Position numbers and translations under genes: made by a program. A stretch of 64,000 nucleotides of DNA, from the NCBI GenBank assembly GCA_943367595.1, contig CALRJS020000012.1, positions 29,614-93,613 of the forward strand, written 5' to 3'. The notes below the pieces were generated by a model. It had not been told where the DNA came from and searched no databases. It worked only from the letters and a program-made list of their open reading frames with translations. The DNA comes from MW101C3 sp943367595 (GTDB taxonomy: Bacteria > Cyanobacteriota > Cyanobacteriia > PCC-6307 > Cyanobiaceae). Shown piece after piece: positions 8,831 to 17,634 of the stretch (within the stretch, counting starts at the first letter, position 1; the number at the start of each line of letters is the position of its first letter).

Positions 8831-11800
8831 TCAGAGTGCCACCACCCGATGGCGACCGCCGGCTTTGGCGGCATACATGTTGCGGTCAGCGCGCCTGAGG
8901 AACAGGGCCGCATCCTCTCCGGCGCCGTGCAGGGCCACGCCGATGGAGAAGGAAGGGGTGATGCTGTGATCCGCCCAGGGGACCGGCCTGGAAATCGCCG
9001 CCAGCAGCTTCTCGGCCACCGCGATCGCCTGCTCCAGAGCCTCTACCCCATCGAGCAGCACCAGAAACTCATCGCCACCGATGCGGCCGGCATGGTCCCG
9101 TTGGCGGATCACCTGCTGGATGCGCCGCGCCACGTTCTGCAGCACGGCATCGCCGCAGGCATGGCCGTAGGTGTCGTTGATGTCCTTGAACCCATCACAG
9201 TCGCAGAACAGCAGGGCCAGCGGCTGGGCCCTGAGGCTCCTGTCATCCAGCAGGCGTTGTTCCAACAGGCTGAGGATGGCGGCACGGCTGTCGAGGCCGG
9301 TGAGGGGATCGTGGTTAGCGCGTTGCAGCAATCGCTGTTCTTCGATCACCTTCTGATCCACAGGCTGCAGGGTGATCACATAACCCTCGTGCAGATTCAG
9401 CGCAGCCGCTGGTCCCGCTGGAGCAGCGCTGGAATCACCGCTGCGCCTCCCCTCCTGCTGCAGACGCCTCACACTCAGATCCGCCCAGCTCCAGCCGCCC
9501 TTGGGATCTGCCAGTCGCAGGCGGCCCTGGTGAATCGGGCCATGGGGCGTCAGCCAGGCATCGAGCTGCAGGGGCTCTGGCCGACCCTCGGCTGACACAA
9601 ACAGCTCGCAGAAGGCCTTCCCCTTCCATTGGTCTTCTCGCCAGCCCGTCATCGGCTCCAGCGAAGGAGACACCCACACCACCTCCTCCTGTTGATTGAG
9701 CAGCATCACCACCTCCACGATGTTGTCGGTGAGCAGGCGGTAGAGGGCTGCCGAATTCGCCAGGGTGCGCGCAGCCTGGAGGCGATCCGTCACGTCGCGC
9801 CAGCTCACCACAAGAAAGCCGCGCGTGGGCAGAATCTGTATGTCGTAGCAGCGGTGGTCCTGGATCAGGGTGTCATCCTTGTAGACGAAATCGTTGATGA
9901 ACGTAGGGGTGCTGCGGGAGGCGGCATCGATATGAATCTCCAGCAGACCGTTCTGCTCCATCTGCGGGAAGATGGTCAACAGGGTCTGGCCCACGATCGC
10001 CTCCCGCTCCTGCTGCATGGTGGCGCAGGCCGACTGATTCGCCTCCAGAATCAGGAAGTCGGTGATCGCATCCTCATGCCCCTGGATCACCTGCAGCAGC
10101 ATGAAGTAGTCGTCGGTCAGATCGAAGGCGGAACGCATCAGTTCCAGCTGTTCAAATGTGCTGGGCACGGATGTGCTGTTTCCCTGCAGGTTGGGCTGCA
10201 GGCTCACCTGGTTCAGCCAGGGGCCGCTGCCATCTCCGTTCTGTGGGCTGGTGCTGATGAGAGGATCACGGAGCAGGGTTTCAAAGGCGTCCAGCTCCAG
10301 GGGGCGGCCGCAGAGGTAGCCCTGGTAAAGGTTGCAGCCAAGGTCCTCGAGGATCTGGCGTTGTTCGTCTGTCTCGACCCCCTCGGCGATGCACTCCATC
10401 CCCAGGCCTTGCGCCAGGGTGATGGCGGCCTGCACGATCGTGCGATCACCGGCTGAGGCAGTGAGGCTCCGCACGAAGGTGCGGTCGATCTTGAGGCGGT
10501 GCGCCGGCAGGTCGCGCAGCAGCTCCAGCGAGGCATAACCCGTGCCGAAGTCATCGATGGTGATGCGAAAGCCCTGATCGGCCAACACCCGCAGGTGTTC
10601 GCGGCAGGCAAGCGGATCCTGCATCAGGGCCGACTCGGTGATCTCCAGCTCCAGCTGCGCCGGGCTGAGGCTGTGCTCCACCAGCCCATCCAGCAGCGAG
10701 CTGATGTATTGCCGGCCAGGCAACTCCAGCTCCCGGGGTGAAACATTGAGCGCCAGCCGGGGCACCGGCAGGCCCGCTGCACGCCAGCGCACCAGGTGCT
10801 GCAGGGTCTGGGCAAACACCCAGCTGCCCAGCTGCAGGATCAGGCCACTCTGTTCAGCCAGAGGAATGAAATGGCTGGGCGCCACAGAGATCCCCCGGCT
10901 GTTGGTCCAGCGCAGCAGCATTTCAGCGCCAACCAGCGTGTGGGAGCGGTGCATCTGCGGTTGCACCACCAGCCGGAACTGCTGCCGGTCAATGGCCTGC
11001 CCCAGCTCACTGCTCAGGTGGATGCGCTCCTGGATCTGGCGGCTGATCGTGCTGGAGTAGGCGCACACCTGGCTGCGACCCAGGCTCTTGGCCTTCGACA
11101 GCGCCGTGTTGGCGCATTGGATGAGCGTCTGGCCGGTCTGGGCGTGCTCGGGATAGGAAGCGAGGCCGATGCAGAAGCTGGGCAACAAGGGCAGATCGGC
11201 GAGCAGTTGGTTCTGCCGGCCCCAGCGCTGCTGAAGGTGGCGGCAGGCCATCAGGCCATCGCCGAGGGAATGAATCGAATCCTCCAGCACCAGCAGGAAG
11301 TCGTCGCTGCTGAGGCGCGCCAGCCAGGCCTCTGATCCCATCAGCTCCTCAAGCCGCCGGGCCACCGCCTGCAGCACCTGGTCTCCCAACTCGGAGCCGA
11401 ACTGATCGTTGATGTCCTGGAAGCCGTCGATGTCCAGGCTCAGCACAGCCATGGAGTTGTTGTAGCCACGGCCTTGCAGGCGCCGATTCAGCTCCTCGAG
11501 GGCGGCCAGTTTGTTGGGTAGACCAGTGACCGGGTCGTGGGTACGCTCCCCGATCTGCCGCTGCAGCAGGCTCTGCTCCCGGCTCAGGTCGCGCAGGGTG
11601 CCCAGAGCGCGCAGGGGCTCGCCGCTGTTGTCGTAGGTGAACTCCGCATCCACCTGCATCAGCCGTTCGCTGCCATCGGCAAAGGCCAGGCGGTGGCGGC
11701 TGCGCAACGGTTCGCCCAGGTTCACCGCCCGCTGCAACTCCTGGTGCCAACGGTTGCGGTCGGAGGGGTGCACCAAGGCGCCATAGGCCAGGAGGGTGGT

Positions 11801-12358
11801 GGCCGTTTCGTGATCCGCCCAGCGGCACAAGCGCCGCATCTGGGGCGACCCGCGCAGGGTGCCGTCGGCAAAGCGCAGCTCCCAGGTGCCGATGCCGCTG
11901 AACGCCTCGCCATCGTTCAGCAATTTGCAGGCGCTGGCCACGCTGTTGTCGCGCAGATGGGCTTCGGTGAGGTCGCGTACGGAGCTCAACACCAGCTGCT
12001 CCCCATGCAGTGTCAACACCCGGTGGCTCACCTCCACATCCAGGATCGTGTTGTTCTTGCAGCGGTGGCGGGTCTGAAAACAGCCACCGCCGGCGGCCAC
12101 CAGGTCCTGGAGCCGGGCCGCCACCCAGGCCGCATCGTGGTCAGGGTCCGCCTGGATGGCGGCGGGGGAGAGCTTGAGCAGTTCGGCTTTGCTGTAGCCC
12201 AGCCGGGTAGGCGCGGAGTCATTGCAGGCCACGAAGCGGCCGCTGCTCAAGGCGAGCACAAGCAGGTCGGTGCCGGTGAGGTCGGCGATCAGGCAGAAGT
12301 CGGCAATCCGGTTGCGGGCTGCTGCAGAGAGCCCACGCACCATGCCACCATCCCTCAT
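8831..12358 (-). CDS. Multidomain PAS/GGDEF/EAL cyclic-di-GMP signalling protein
   Basis: A 1175-residue protein that combines synthesis and breakdown modules for cyclic di-GMP. Approximate order: PAS (25-135), PAS (150-265), degenerate GGDEF (275-440, reading SSDDF), EAL (455-700), two PAS-like regions (745-990) and an intact C-terminal GGDEF. The EAL domain keeps LNVSPREL, EITES, DDFGTGY and the KIDRTFV lysine, so phosphodiesterase activity is plausible. The last domain reads GGDEF, with an RQRD feedback-inhibition site five residues before it, so cyclase activity is plausible. No membrane segment was recognised. Placing a complete PAS-GGDEF unit after the EAL domain is unusual. An ATGCC-N6-GGCAT dyad sits just before the start. 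Confidence 0.93.
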   Translation of the reverse strand: MRDGGMVRGLSAAARNRIADFCLIADLTGTDLLVLALSSGRFVACNDSAPTRLGYSKAELLKLSPAAIQADPDHDAAWVAARLQDLVAAGGGCFQTRHRCKNNTILDVEVSHRVLTLHGEQLVLSSVRDLTEAHLRDNSVASACKLLNDGEAFSGIGTWELRFADGTLRGSPQMRRLCRWADHETATTLLAYGALVHPSDRNRWHQELQRAVNLGEPLRSRHRLAFADGSERLMQVDAEFTYDNSGEPLRALGTLRDLSREQSLLQRQIGERTHDPVTGLPNKLAALEELNRRLQGRGYNNSMAVLSLDIDGFQDINDQFGSELGDQVLQAVARRLEELMGSEAWLARLSSDDFLLVLEDSIHSLGDGLMACRHLQQRWGRQNQLLADLPLLPSFCIGLASYPEHAQTGQTLIQCANTALSKAKSLGRSQVCAYSSTISRQIQERIHLSSELGQAIDRQQFRLVVQPQMHRSHTLVGAEMLLRWTNSRGISVAPSHFIPLAEQSGLILQLGSWVFAQTLQHLVRWRAAGLPVPRLALNVSPRELELPGRQYISSLLDGLVEHSLSPAQLELEITESALMQDPLACREHLRVLADQGFRITIDDFGTGYASLELLRDLPAHRLKIDRTFVRSLTASAGDRTIVQAAITLAQGLGMECIAEGVETDEQRQILEDLGCNLYQGYLCGRPLELDAFETLLRDPLISTSPQNGDGSGPWLNQVSLQPNLQGNSTSVPSTFEQLELMRSAFDLTDDYFMLLQVIQGHEDAITDFLILEANQSACATMQQEREAIVGQTLLTIFPQMEQNGLLEIHIDAASRSTPTFINDFVYKDDTLIQDHRCYDIQILPTRGFLVVSWRDVTDRLQAARTLANSAALYRLLTDNIVEVVMLLNQQEEVVWVSPSLEPMTGWREDQWKGKAFCELFVSAEGRPEPLQLDAWLTPHGPIHQGRLRLADPKGGWSWADLSVRRLQQEGRRSGDSSAAPAGPAAALNLHEGYVITLQPVDQKVIEEQRLLQRANHDPLTGLDSRAAILSLLEQRLLDDRSLRAQPLALLFCDCDGFKDINDTYGHACGDAVLQNVARRIQQVIRQRDHAGRIGGDEFLVLLDGVEALEQAIAVAEKLLAAISRPVPWADHSITPSFSIGVALHGAGEDAALFLRRADRNMYAAKAGGRHRVVAL

Positions 12359-12366
12359 CCTAAATA

Positions 12367-12382
12367 ATGCCCATTAAGGCAT
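12367..12382. promoter_or_regulatory. ATGCC-N6-GGCAT dyad before the GGDEF/EAL gene
   Basis: A perfect 5-bp inverted repeat with a 6-base AT-rich centre begins 8 bases upstream of the ATG at 12358. It could be an operator or a small 5'-UTR hairpin; its function is not established. Confidence 0.4.
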
Positions 12383-12576
12383 ATCCAATCACACGGAAGC
12401 TTCCGGCTGGCCTGCGCCTGGCTCGCCCGATCCGACCGTGACCGGCCTGCTCTTTCGCCCGCCGCAGGGCCCGCTCTTTCAGGGCCTGCGGCAACAGCCA
12501 ACGCGCCCGTTGCAGCTTGCGCGCCGGCGTGCCCGGCAGGCGCCAGGGAACCCGGCGTGTCCCACAACACGCATCC

Positions 12577-12592
12577 ATCAATCAAACTTGAT
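12577..12592. promoter_or_regulatory. ArsR-type operator upstream of GAPDH-arsJ
   Basis: The inverted repeat ATCAA-N6-TTGAT lies 31 bases before the GAPDH ATG and matches the arms and spacing of the element upstream of arsR. A HIP1 octamer (GCGATCGC, 12610-12617) lies between it and the gene. The remainder of the 265-bp gap holds no recognisable gene. Confidence 0.72.
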
Positions 12593-12623
12593 TTATGGTC
12601 AGGTCGCTTGCGATCGCCTTGCG

Positions 12624-13715
12624 ATGAAGATCGGCATCAACGGCTTCGGCCGGATCGGCCGCCTCGTGTTCCGCGCCCTGTGGGGACGCCCCGGCGTCGC
12701 ACTGGTACATGTCAACGACCCTGCCGGTGACGCCGCGGCTGCCGCCCACCTGCTCGCCTTCGATTCCGTGCACGGCCGCTGGGATCAGGCCGTGCAGACC
12801 GAGGCCGACGGCTTCCGCGTGGGACATCAAGCCGTGAGCTACAGCCGTCATCAGGACCCCACCGCCGTGCCCTGGGCCGACGCCGGCGTGGACCTGGTGC
12901 TCGAATGCAGCGGCAAGATCAAGACCCCCGACACCCTCGACCCCTACTTCACTGTGCCTGGTCTCAGGCGCGTGATCGTGGCCTGCCCGGTGAAAGGCGT
13001 GGTCGCCGGCGCAGAAGCCCTCAACGTGGTGTTCGGCATCAACCACCACCTCTACGAGCCCAGCCGCCATCGCCTGCTCACCGCCGCCTCCTGCACCACC
13101 AACTGCCTGGCGCCGGTGGTGAAGGTGGTGCACGAAAGCTTCGGCATTCGCCACGGCTCGATCACCACCCTGCACAACATCACCAACACCCAGGTGGTGA
13201 TCGATGCCTTCAAGTCCGACCTGCGCCGCGCCCGCTCCTCCGGCAGCTCGCTGATCCCCACCACCACCGGATCGGCCAAGGCGATCGGCCTGATCTTCCC
13301 TGAACTGCAGGGCAAGCTCAACGGCCACGCCGTGCGGGTGCCGCTCACCAACGCCTCGATCACCGATGCGGTGTTCGAACTGGAGCGCGCCGTGACTGTG
13401 GAAGAGGTGAATGGGGCCTTCGCTGCCGCCGCCGCCGGCCCGCTGCAGGGAATTCTGGGCTACGAGGAGCGGCCGCTGGTGTCGGTGGATTACCTGAACG
13501 ACAGCCGCAGCTCGATCATCGATGCCCTCTCCACGATGGTGGTGAACGGCACCCAGCTCAAAGTGTTCGCCTGGTACGACAACGAGTGGGGCTACAGCTG
13601 CCGCATGGCTGATCTGGCCTGCCACGTGGCTTCCCTGGAAGGGACGAGCGCGGAAAAGGCAGCCGCGGAAACGGCAGCCGTGGAAGGGGCAGCCGTGGAG
13701 GGTGCAGCGGGATGA
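12624..13715 (+). CDS. ArsJ-associated glyceraldehyde-3-phosphate dehydrogenase
   Basis: A 363-residue GAPDH beginning MKIGINGFGRIGRL with the NAD-binding glycine motif and carrying the catalytic cysteine in SCTTNCLAP. In the known ArsJ pathway this dedicated GAPDH uses arsenate in place of phosphate to make unstable 1-arseno-3-phosphoglycerate, which ArsJ exports. Assignment to that role rather than to glycolysis or the Calvin cycle rests on its overlap with arsJ (ATGA, 4 bp) and on the ArsR-type operator upstream. The ATG at 12624 is where homology begins. The last 30 or so residues are a Glu/Ala/Val-rich low-complexity tail not typical of GAPDH. Confidence 0.93.
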   Translation: MKIGINGFGRIGRLVFRALWGRPGVALVHVNDPAGDAAAAAHLLAFDSVHGRWDQAVQTEADGFRVGHQAVSYSRHQDPTAVPWADAGVDLVLECSGKIKTPDTLDPYFTVPGLRRVIVACPVKGVVAGAEALNVVFGINHHLYEPSRHRLLTAASCTTNCLAPVVKVVHESFGIRHGSITTLHNITNTQVVIDAFKSDLRRARSSGSSLIPTTTGSAKAIGLIFPELQGKLNGHAVRVPLTNASITDAVFELERAVTVEEVNGAFAAAAAGPLQGILGYEERPLVSVDYLNDSRSSIIDALSTMVVNGTQLKVFAWYDNEWGYSCRMADLACHVASLEGTSAEKAAAETAAVEGAAVEGAAG

Positions 13716-14965
13716 AGCAGCTCACGGCCCTGCAGCAATACGGCATCGTGACGGCCAACTACTGGGCCTTCACCCTCACGGACGGGGCGCTGCGCATGCT
13801 CGTGGTGTTCCACTTTCACCAGCTGGGTTACACCACCCTGGAGATCGCCTTTCTGTTTCTCTTCTACGAGTTCTTCGGCATCGTCACCAACCTCTACGGC
13901 GGCTGGCTCGGGGCCCGTTTCGGGCTGCGGCTCACCCTCTGGGCCGGCACCTTGCTGCAGGTGGGCGCTCTGCTGATGCTGATTCCTGTGGCCGACGACT
14001 GGCCCCGCTGGTGGAGCGTGGCCTACGTGATGGTGGCCCAGGCGATCAGCGGCATCGCCAAAGACCTCAACAAGATGAGTGCCAAAAGTGCCATCAAGAC
14101 CGTGGTAGCTGAAACCCCCGACGACCACAGCCGGGGCGAGAGCCAGCTGTTCAAATGGGTGGCGATCCTCACCGGCTCCAAGAACGCCCTCAAGGGCGTG
14201 GGCTTCTTCCTCGGTGGGGTGCTGCTCGCCACGATCGGCTTCAGCGCCGCCGTGGGAGCGATGGCGGCCGGCCTGTTCCTGGCCTTTCTGCCCACCCTGG
14301 TGCTGCCCGGTGAGATCGGCCGCATGAAACAGAAGCCGGCCATCACGGCGCTGTTCTCGAAATCAAAGGGCATCAATGTGCTTTCCACCGCCCGCTTCTT
14401 CCTGTTCGGCGCCCGTGATGTGTGGTTCGTGGTGGCTCTGCCGGTGTTTCTGCAATCGGTGCTGGGCTGGAAATACTGGGAGGCCGGTGGCTTCATGGGC
14501 CTGTGGGTGATCGGCTACGGGATCATTCAGGCCTCGGTGCCGGCCCTGCGGCGCAGCTGGGGCAGAAGCGGTCCACCAGGGGTGTCCGCCGTGCAGTTCT
14601 GGAGCGCCGTGCTCACCGCCATTCCCGCCCTGATCGCCATCAGCCTCTGGCGCGAGGTGGGCAATCCCAGCGTGGCCTTGGTGGTGGGGCTGATCGCCTT
14701 CGGCGCCGTGTTCGCGATGAATTCCTCGATTCACAGCTACATGGTGCTGGCCTACACCGATGCCGAATCGGTGAGCCTCAACGTGGGCTTCTATTACATG
14801 GCCAATGCGGCTGGTCGGCTGGTGGGCACGCTGCTCTCAGGAGCCCTTTTCCTGGTGGGCGGCCTGCAGGCCTGCCTGTGGGCCTCCTGCCTGCTGGTGG
14901 CGCTCGCCTTTCTCTCCGGCATCAGGCTGCCGCCCCCGCTGCGCCAGCAGCTGGAGGCCGCCTGA
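13712..14965 (+). CDS. arsJ: Organoarsenical efflux MFS transporter ArsJ
   Basis: A 417-residue major-facilitator permease exporting 1-arseno-3-phosphoglycerate, which then decays to arsenate outside the cell. The N-terminal run NYWAFTLTDGALRMLVVFHF and the following FLFLFYEFFG match the ArsJ family closely, and about twelve hydrophobic segments are present. Its ATG overlaps the GAPDH stop codon (ATGA), so the two are translationally coupled. A 17-bp direct repeat spans its stop codon. The identification is strong because the partner gene is immediately adjacent. Confidence 0.95.
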   Translation: MKQLTALQQYGIVTANYWAFTLTDGALRMLVVFHFHQLGYTTLEIAFLFLFYEFFGIVTNLYGGWLGARFGLRLTLWAGTLLQVGALLMLIPVADDWPRWWSVAYVMVAQAISGIAKDLNKMSAKSAIKTVVAETPDDHSRGESQLFKWVAILTGSKNALKGVGFFLGGVLLATIGFSAAVGAMAAGLFLAFLPTLVLPGEIGRMKQKPAITALFSKSKGINVLSTARFFLFGARDVWFVVALPVFLQSVLGWKYWEAGGFMGLWVIGYGIIQASVPALRRSWGRSGPPGVSAVQFWSAVLTAIPALIAISLWREVGNPSVALVVGLIAFGAVFAMNSSIHSYMVLAYTDAESVSLNVGFYYMANAAGRLVGTLLSGALFLVGGLQACLWASCLLVALAFLSGIRLPPPLRQQLEAA

Positions 14966-14984
14966 AGCTGGAGGCCGTCTGAAG
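14951..14984. repeat. 17-bp tandem duplication at the arsJ stop codon
   Basis: Two adjacent 17-bp copies, 14951-14967 and 14968-14984, differ by one base. The first contains the arsJ termination codon. The rest of the 144-bp convergent gap has several short overlapping dyads but no convincing terminator. Confidence 0.75.
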
Positions 14985-15109
14985 CTGGCGCTGATCTGAG
15001 GCTGCGGGCAGGCGCTGTTCAGAAGCTGAGCGAACTCAGCAGCAGTGCCTACTGAGCTGCTGGTCACTCATCGGCTCCACCCCCCAAGCCACACCCTTCG
15101 CCAATGGGG

Positions 15110-15478
15110 TCAATCCACCAGCGTGAGCGACTTCACATCGAGGTAGCGACCGCCGGAGCCCTGATCGACTTCGGCCACAAGACGCACCCTGTCGTTGGGG
15201 CCCACCGGCCGGTTCTGCCACACCGGGTCTTCAATCTCCACGCGAATGGTGCCTGAGGCGTCGCGGAAAGTGAAATAGTCTTCTTTCTCGCGCGCGACGA
15301 TCCTGCCGGTGAGCGAGAGGTAGGTGCCGAGGCGGGCGTCGCGGGCCTGGGCAGCTGTGCTGCTGCGAACGCCAGACCCCTGGCCACTGCCTGGGCCAGT
15401 GAACTGGGCTGAGGCGCCGGTGGCCAGCGCAGCGGTGAAAACGAGGGCGAGGGAAGTGATTGTGATGAACGGCTTCAT
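15110..15478 (-). CDS. YgiW/YdeI-type secreted OB-fold protein
   Basis: A 122-residue protein with an N-terminal signal peptide (MKPFITITSLALVFTAALAT, cleavage likely after GASA). The remainder matches the bacterial OB-fold family: an FTGPG start, then LTGRIVAREKEDYFTFRDASG and VEIEDPVW. Relatives in enterobacteria are periplasmic stress-tolerance proteins; the ligand is not known to me. I start at the ATG at 15478 because the signal peptide begins there. Tandem 26-bp repeats lie upstream. Confidence 0.8.
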   Translation of the reverse strand: MKPFITITSLALVFTAALATGASAQFTGPGSGQGSGVRSSTAAQARDARLGTYLSLTGRIVAREKEDYFTFRDASGTIRVEIEDPVWQNRPVGPNDRVRLVAEVDQGSGGRYLDVKSLTLVD

Positions 15479-15529
15479 CAGCTGATCCACCGGCGCTTGG
15501 TGTACAAACAACCCGCTGAGATTAGCGAT

Positions 15530-15581
15530 CCTTTCAGTCAATCAGGCCGGGGCAGCCTTTCAGTTGATCAGGCCGGGGCAC
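15530..15581. repeat. 26-bp tandem repeat, two copies
   Basis: Units 15530-15555 and 15556-15581 share CCTTTCAGT and ATCAGGCCGGGGCA. A shorter degenerate third copy may run into the end of the downstream minus-strand gene at about 15606. They lie upstream of the YgiW-like gene. Confidence 0.75.
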
Positions 15582-15605
15582 TCTTTCCGTGCATCAGTGC
15601 AAGCT

Positions 15606-15872
15606 TCAGTGCATCAAGCCCGGCCAGCCACCCGGGTAGCGCAGGGTGCGCCAGTCACCGCGGGGGGTGCTCACTTCGATGCCGATCTCGATCGGTTGCT
15701 CCACCGCGCAGGCCTGCTCTTCCCACCAGCTCAGAGCCGCTTCCCAGGCGGCATCCATCGATTCGAAGTGGTCATCGAGCACCGGGTGAGGCGCGCACTG
15801 GCGATCGACCAGCCGGTACAGACGCTGCGAACCGGCGGCGGGGGCAGAGCGACGAAAGGGGGAGAACGCCAT
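15606..15872 (-). CDS. Small protein of unknown function
   Basis: An 88-residue open frame with a clear ATG at 15872. It is soluble, Trp- and acid-rich in the middle (MDAAWEAALSWWEEQA) and has a LYRLVDRQCAPHPVLD segment that looks like a folded domain rather than random high-GC translation. I do not recognise a family. It stands between the YgiW-like gene and ridA, all on the minus strand, with a 105-bp gap before it. Confidence 0.65.
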   Translation of the reverse strand: MAFSPFRRSAPAAGSQRLYRLVDRQCAPHPVLDDHFESMDAAWEAALSWWEEQACAVEQPIEIGIEVSTPRGDWRTLRYPGGWPGLMH

Positions 15873-15977
15873 GAACGTCGTAAGGCACAGTGTCAGTGTG
15901 GGGCCTGTGCCAGCTGCTGACTGTCACGTCGACTACGTGATGTCGTGTTCGTTACCTGACGGCGGCCCCACCAGGCC

Positions 15978-16379
15978 TCAAACGAGCACCGCGATGCAGT
16001 CGATCTCCACCCGCGCGCCCCGGGGCAGGGCCGCCACTTCCACGCAGGCGCGGGCGGGGGGCACCGGCCCCTGGAAGGTTTCGGCGTAGATGGCGTTCAC
16101 CCGGGCGAAATCGGCCAGGTCGGCCAGAAACACGGTGGTGCGCACCACCTGATCCGGTCCGCTGCCCGCCGCCCGCAGCACCGCCACGAGGTTGCTGAGC
16201 ACCTGGCGGGTCTCGGCCTCCACATCACCGTCACCCACCATCGCGCCGCTGACCGGATCCAGAGCGATCTGGCCGGAGCAGAACAGCCAGCCACCCGCCC
16301 GCACGGCCTGGTTGTAAGGGCCCACCGGCGCAGGAGCGGCGGGCGTCTGGATCGCCTCGATCGACTGGCCGGCGCCCAT
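15978..16379 (-). CDS. ridA: RidA-family enamine/imine deaminase
   Basis: A 133-residue RidA/YjgF protein that hydrolyses reactive enamines and imines released by PLP enzymes. Family features are APVGPYNQAV near the N-terminus, SGQIALDP, and PARACVEVAALPRGARVEID containing the substrate-binding arginine and terminal glutamate. The frame stays open far upstream antisense to the ABC gene, but the ATG at 16379 gives the normal family length. Confidence 0.94.
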   Translation of the reverse strand: MGAGQSIEAIQTPAAPAPVGPYNQAVRAGGWLFCSGQIALDPVSGAMVGDGDVEAETRQVLSNLVAVLRAAGSGPDQVVRTTVFLADLADFARVNAIYAETFQGPVPPARACVEVAALPRGARVEIDCIAVLV

Positions 16380-16514
16380 GGCGTTGGAAGATGGGAAAAA
16401 CGAGCTTAAGGGTCTCCCATCGCCAGCTCCACCGGGCTTTCCGCAGCGGCCGCTGCCCGTGCAGCTGCTGCTGCCAACGCTGCCGCTGGGAACCGTCCTG
16501 CGGCCGATGAGGCC

Positions 16515-17621
16515 ATGCCGGCCGATCCGGTGCAGCTCGATGGCGTCTGGCACCGCTATGGCCGCGGCGGCGCCCCTGGCGAGCCCAACTCCTGGGCACT
16601 GGAAGCGATCGACCTGCACCTGGCCCCGGGCGAACTGGTGGGCCTGCTCGGTCCTTCCGGCTGCGGCAAGACCACCCTGCTGCGCCTGATCGCCGGCTTC
16701 GAGCGGCCGTCGCGGGGGCAGGTGACGGTGCAGGGCCGCCTGGTGGCCGGTCCAGGGGTGTGGGTGCCGCCGGAGCGGCGCGGCGTGGGCATGGTCTTCC
16801 AGGACTACGCCCTGTTCCCCCACCTCGATGCCTGGCAGAACACCTGCTTCGGCCTGCGGCCCCGCCAGGACCGCAGCCGGGCCGCCTGGTTGCTGGATCT
16901 GCTGGGGCTGGCGGGCCTGGAGCAGCGCTACCCGCACGAACTCTCCGGCGGCCAGCGGCAACGGCTGGCACTGGCCCGGGCGCTGGCTCCGGCGCCGGAG
17001 CTGGTGCTGCTCGATGAACCCTTCTCCAACCTGGATGTGGACGTGCGGCTGCGGCTGCGCAGCGAACTCCCCGGCGTGCTCAGCCGCTGCGGCGCCAGCG
17101 GCCTGATCGTCACCCACGACCCGGAGGAGGCGCTGGCGATCTGCGACCGGGTGGCAGTGCTCAAGGACGGGCGGCTGCACCAGTGCGCGCCACCGCAGGA
17201 GCTGGTGGAGCATCCCGCCACCGCCTTCGTGGGCCACTTCGTGCTGCAACGCAATCTGCTGCCGGCCCAGTGGCGCAACGGCCAGGTGGTCACGGCGCTG
17301 GGGGCCTTCGCCCCCCTCTCCGGTGCGGCCGCCTCCCCCTGCCCGGATGGGGAGCCGGCTGAGGTGCTGCTGCAACCCGGTGCCCTGGAGCTGACCCCCG
17401 ATCCGGCAGGCACCGCCTGGGTGATGGGGCGGGAATTCCTGGGGCGGGAATGGCTGCTGCAGGTGGAGCTGGAGCAGCCCCAGTCGGCGCCGTTCCGCTT
17501 GCGGCTGCGCCTGCCGCTGGAGCGCACCTTCCAGCTCTCCGAACGCTGCCGCCTGGGCCTGCGGCCCCAGCAGCCGGCCCTGCTCTTTCCCCAGCGGCTG
17601 CCCCTGCTCCCCTGCCTCTGA
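16515..17621 (+). CDS. ABC transporter ATP-binding protein, FbpC/FutC type (iron uptake)
   Basis: A 368-residue nucleotide-binding subunit with Walker A GPSGCGKTT, a Q-loop in VFQDYALFP, signature LSGGQRQR and Walker B LVLLDEP. A C-terminal TOBE-like domain follows after about residue 235. This arrangement matches FbpC/FutC-type ferric-iron importers, but the permease and binding protein are not adjacent, so the substrate is inferred. Divergent from ridA with a 135-bp gap. Confidence 0.85.
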   Translation: MPADPVQLDGVWHRYGRGGAPGEPNSWALEAIDLHLAPGELVGLLGPSGCGKTTLLRLIAGFERPSRGQVTVQGRLVAGPGVWVPPERRGVGMVFQDYALFPHLDAWQNTCFGLRPRQDRSRAAWLLDLLGLAGLEQRYPHELSGGQRQRLALARALAPAPELVLLDEPFSNLDVDVRLRLRSELPGVLSRCGASGLIVTHDPEEALAICDRVAVLKDGRLHQCAPPQELVEHPATAFVGHFVLQRNLLPAQWRNGQVVTALGAFAPLSGAAASPCPDGEPAEVLLQPGALELTPDPAGTAWVMGREFLGREWLLQVELEQPQSAPFRLRLRLPLERTFQLSERCRLGLRPQQPALLFPQRLPLLPCL

Positions 17622-17634
17622 GCTCCCACACACC

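Noticed and set aside
12438..12623. N-terminal extension of the GAPDH gene to 12438
   Set aside because: The extension would run through the operator, has Arg/Pro-rich composition and no similarity to GAPDH; the ATG at 12624 matches the family start.
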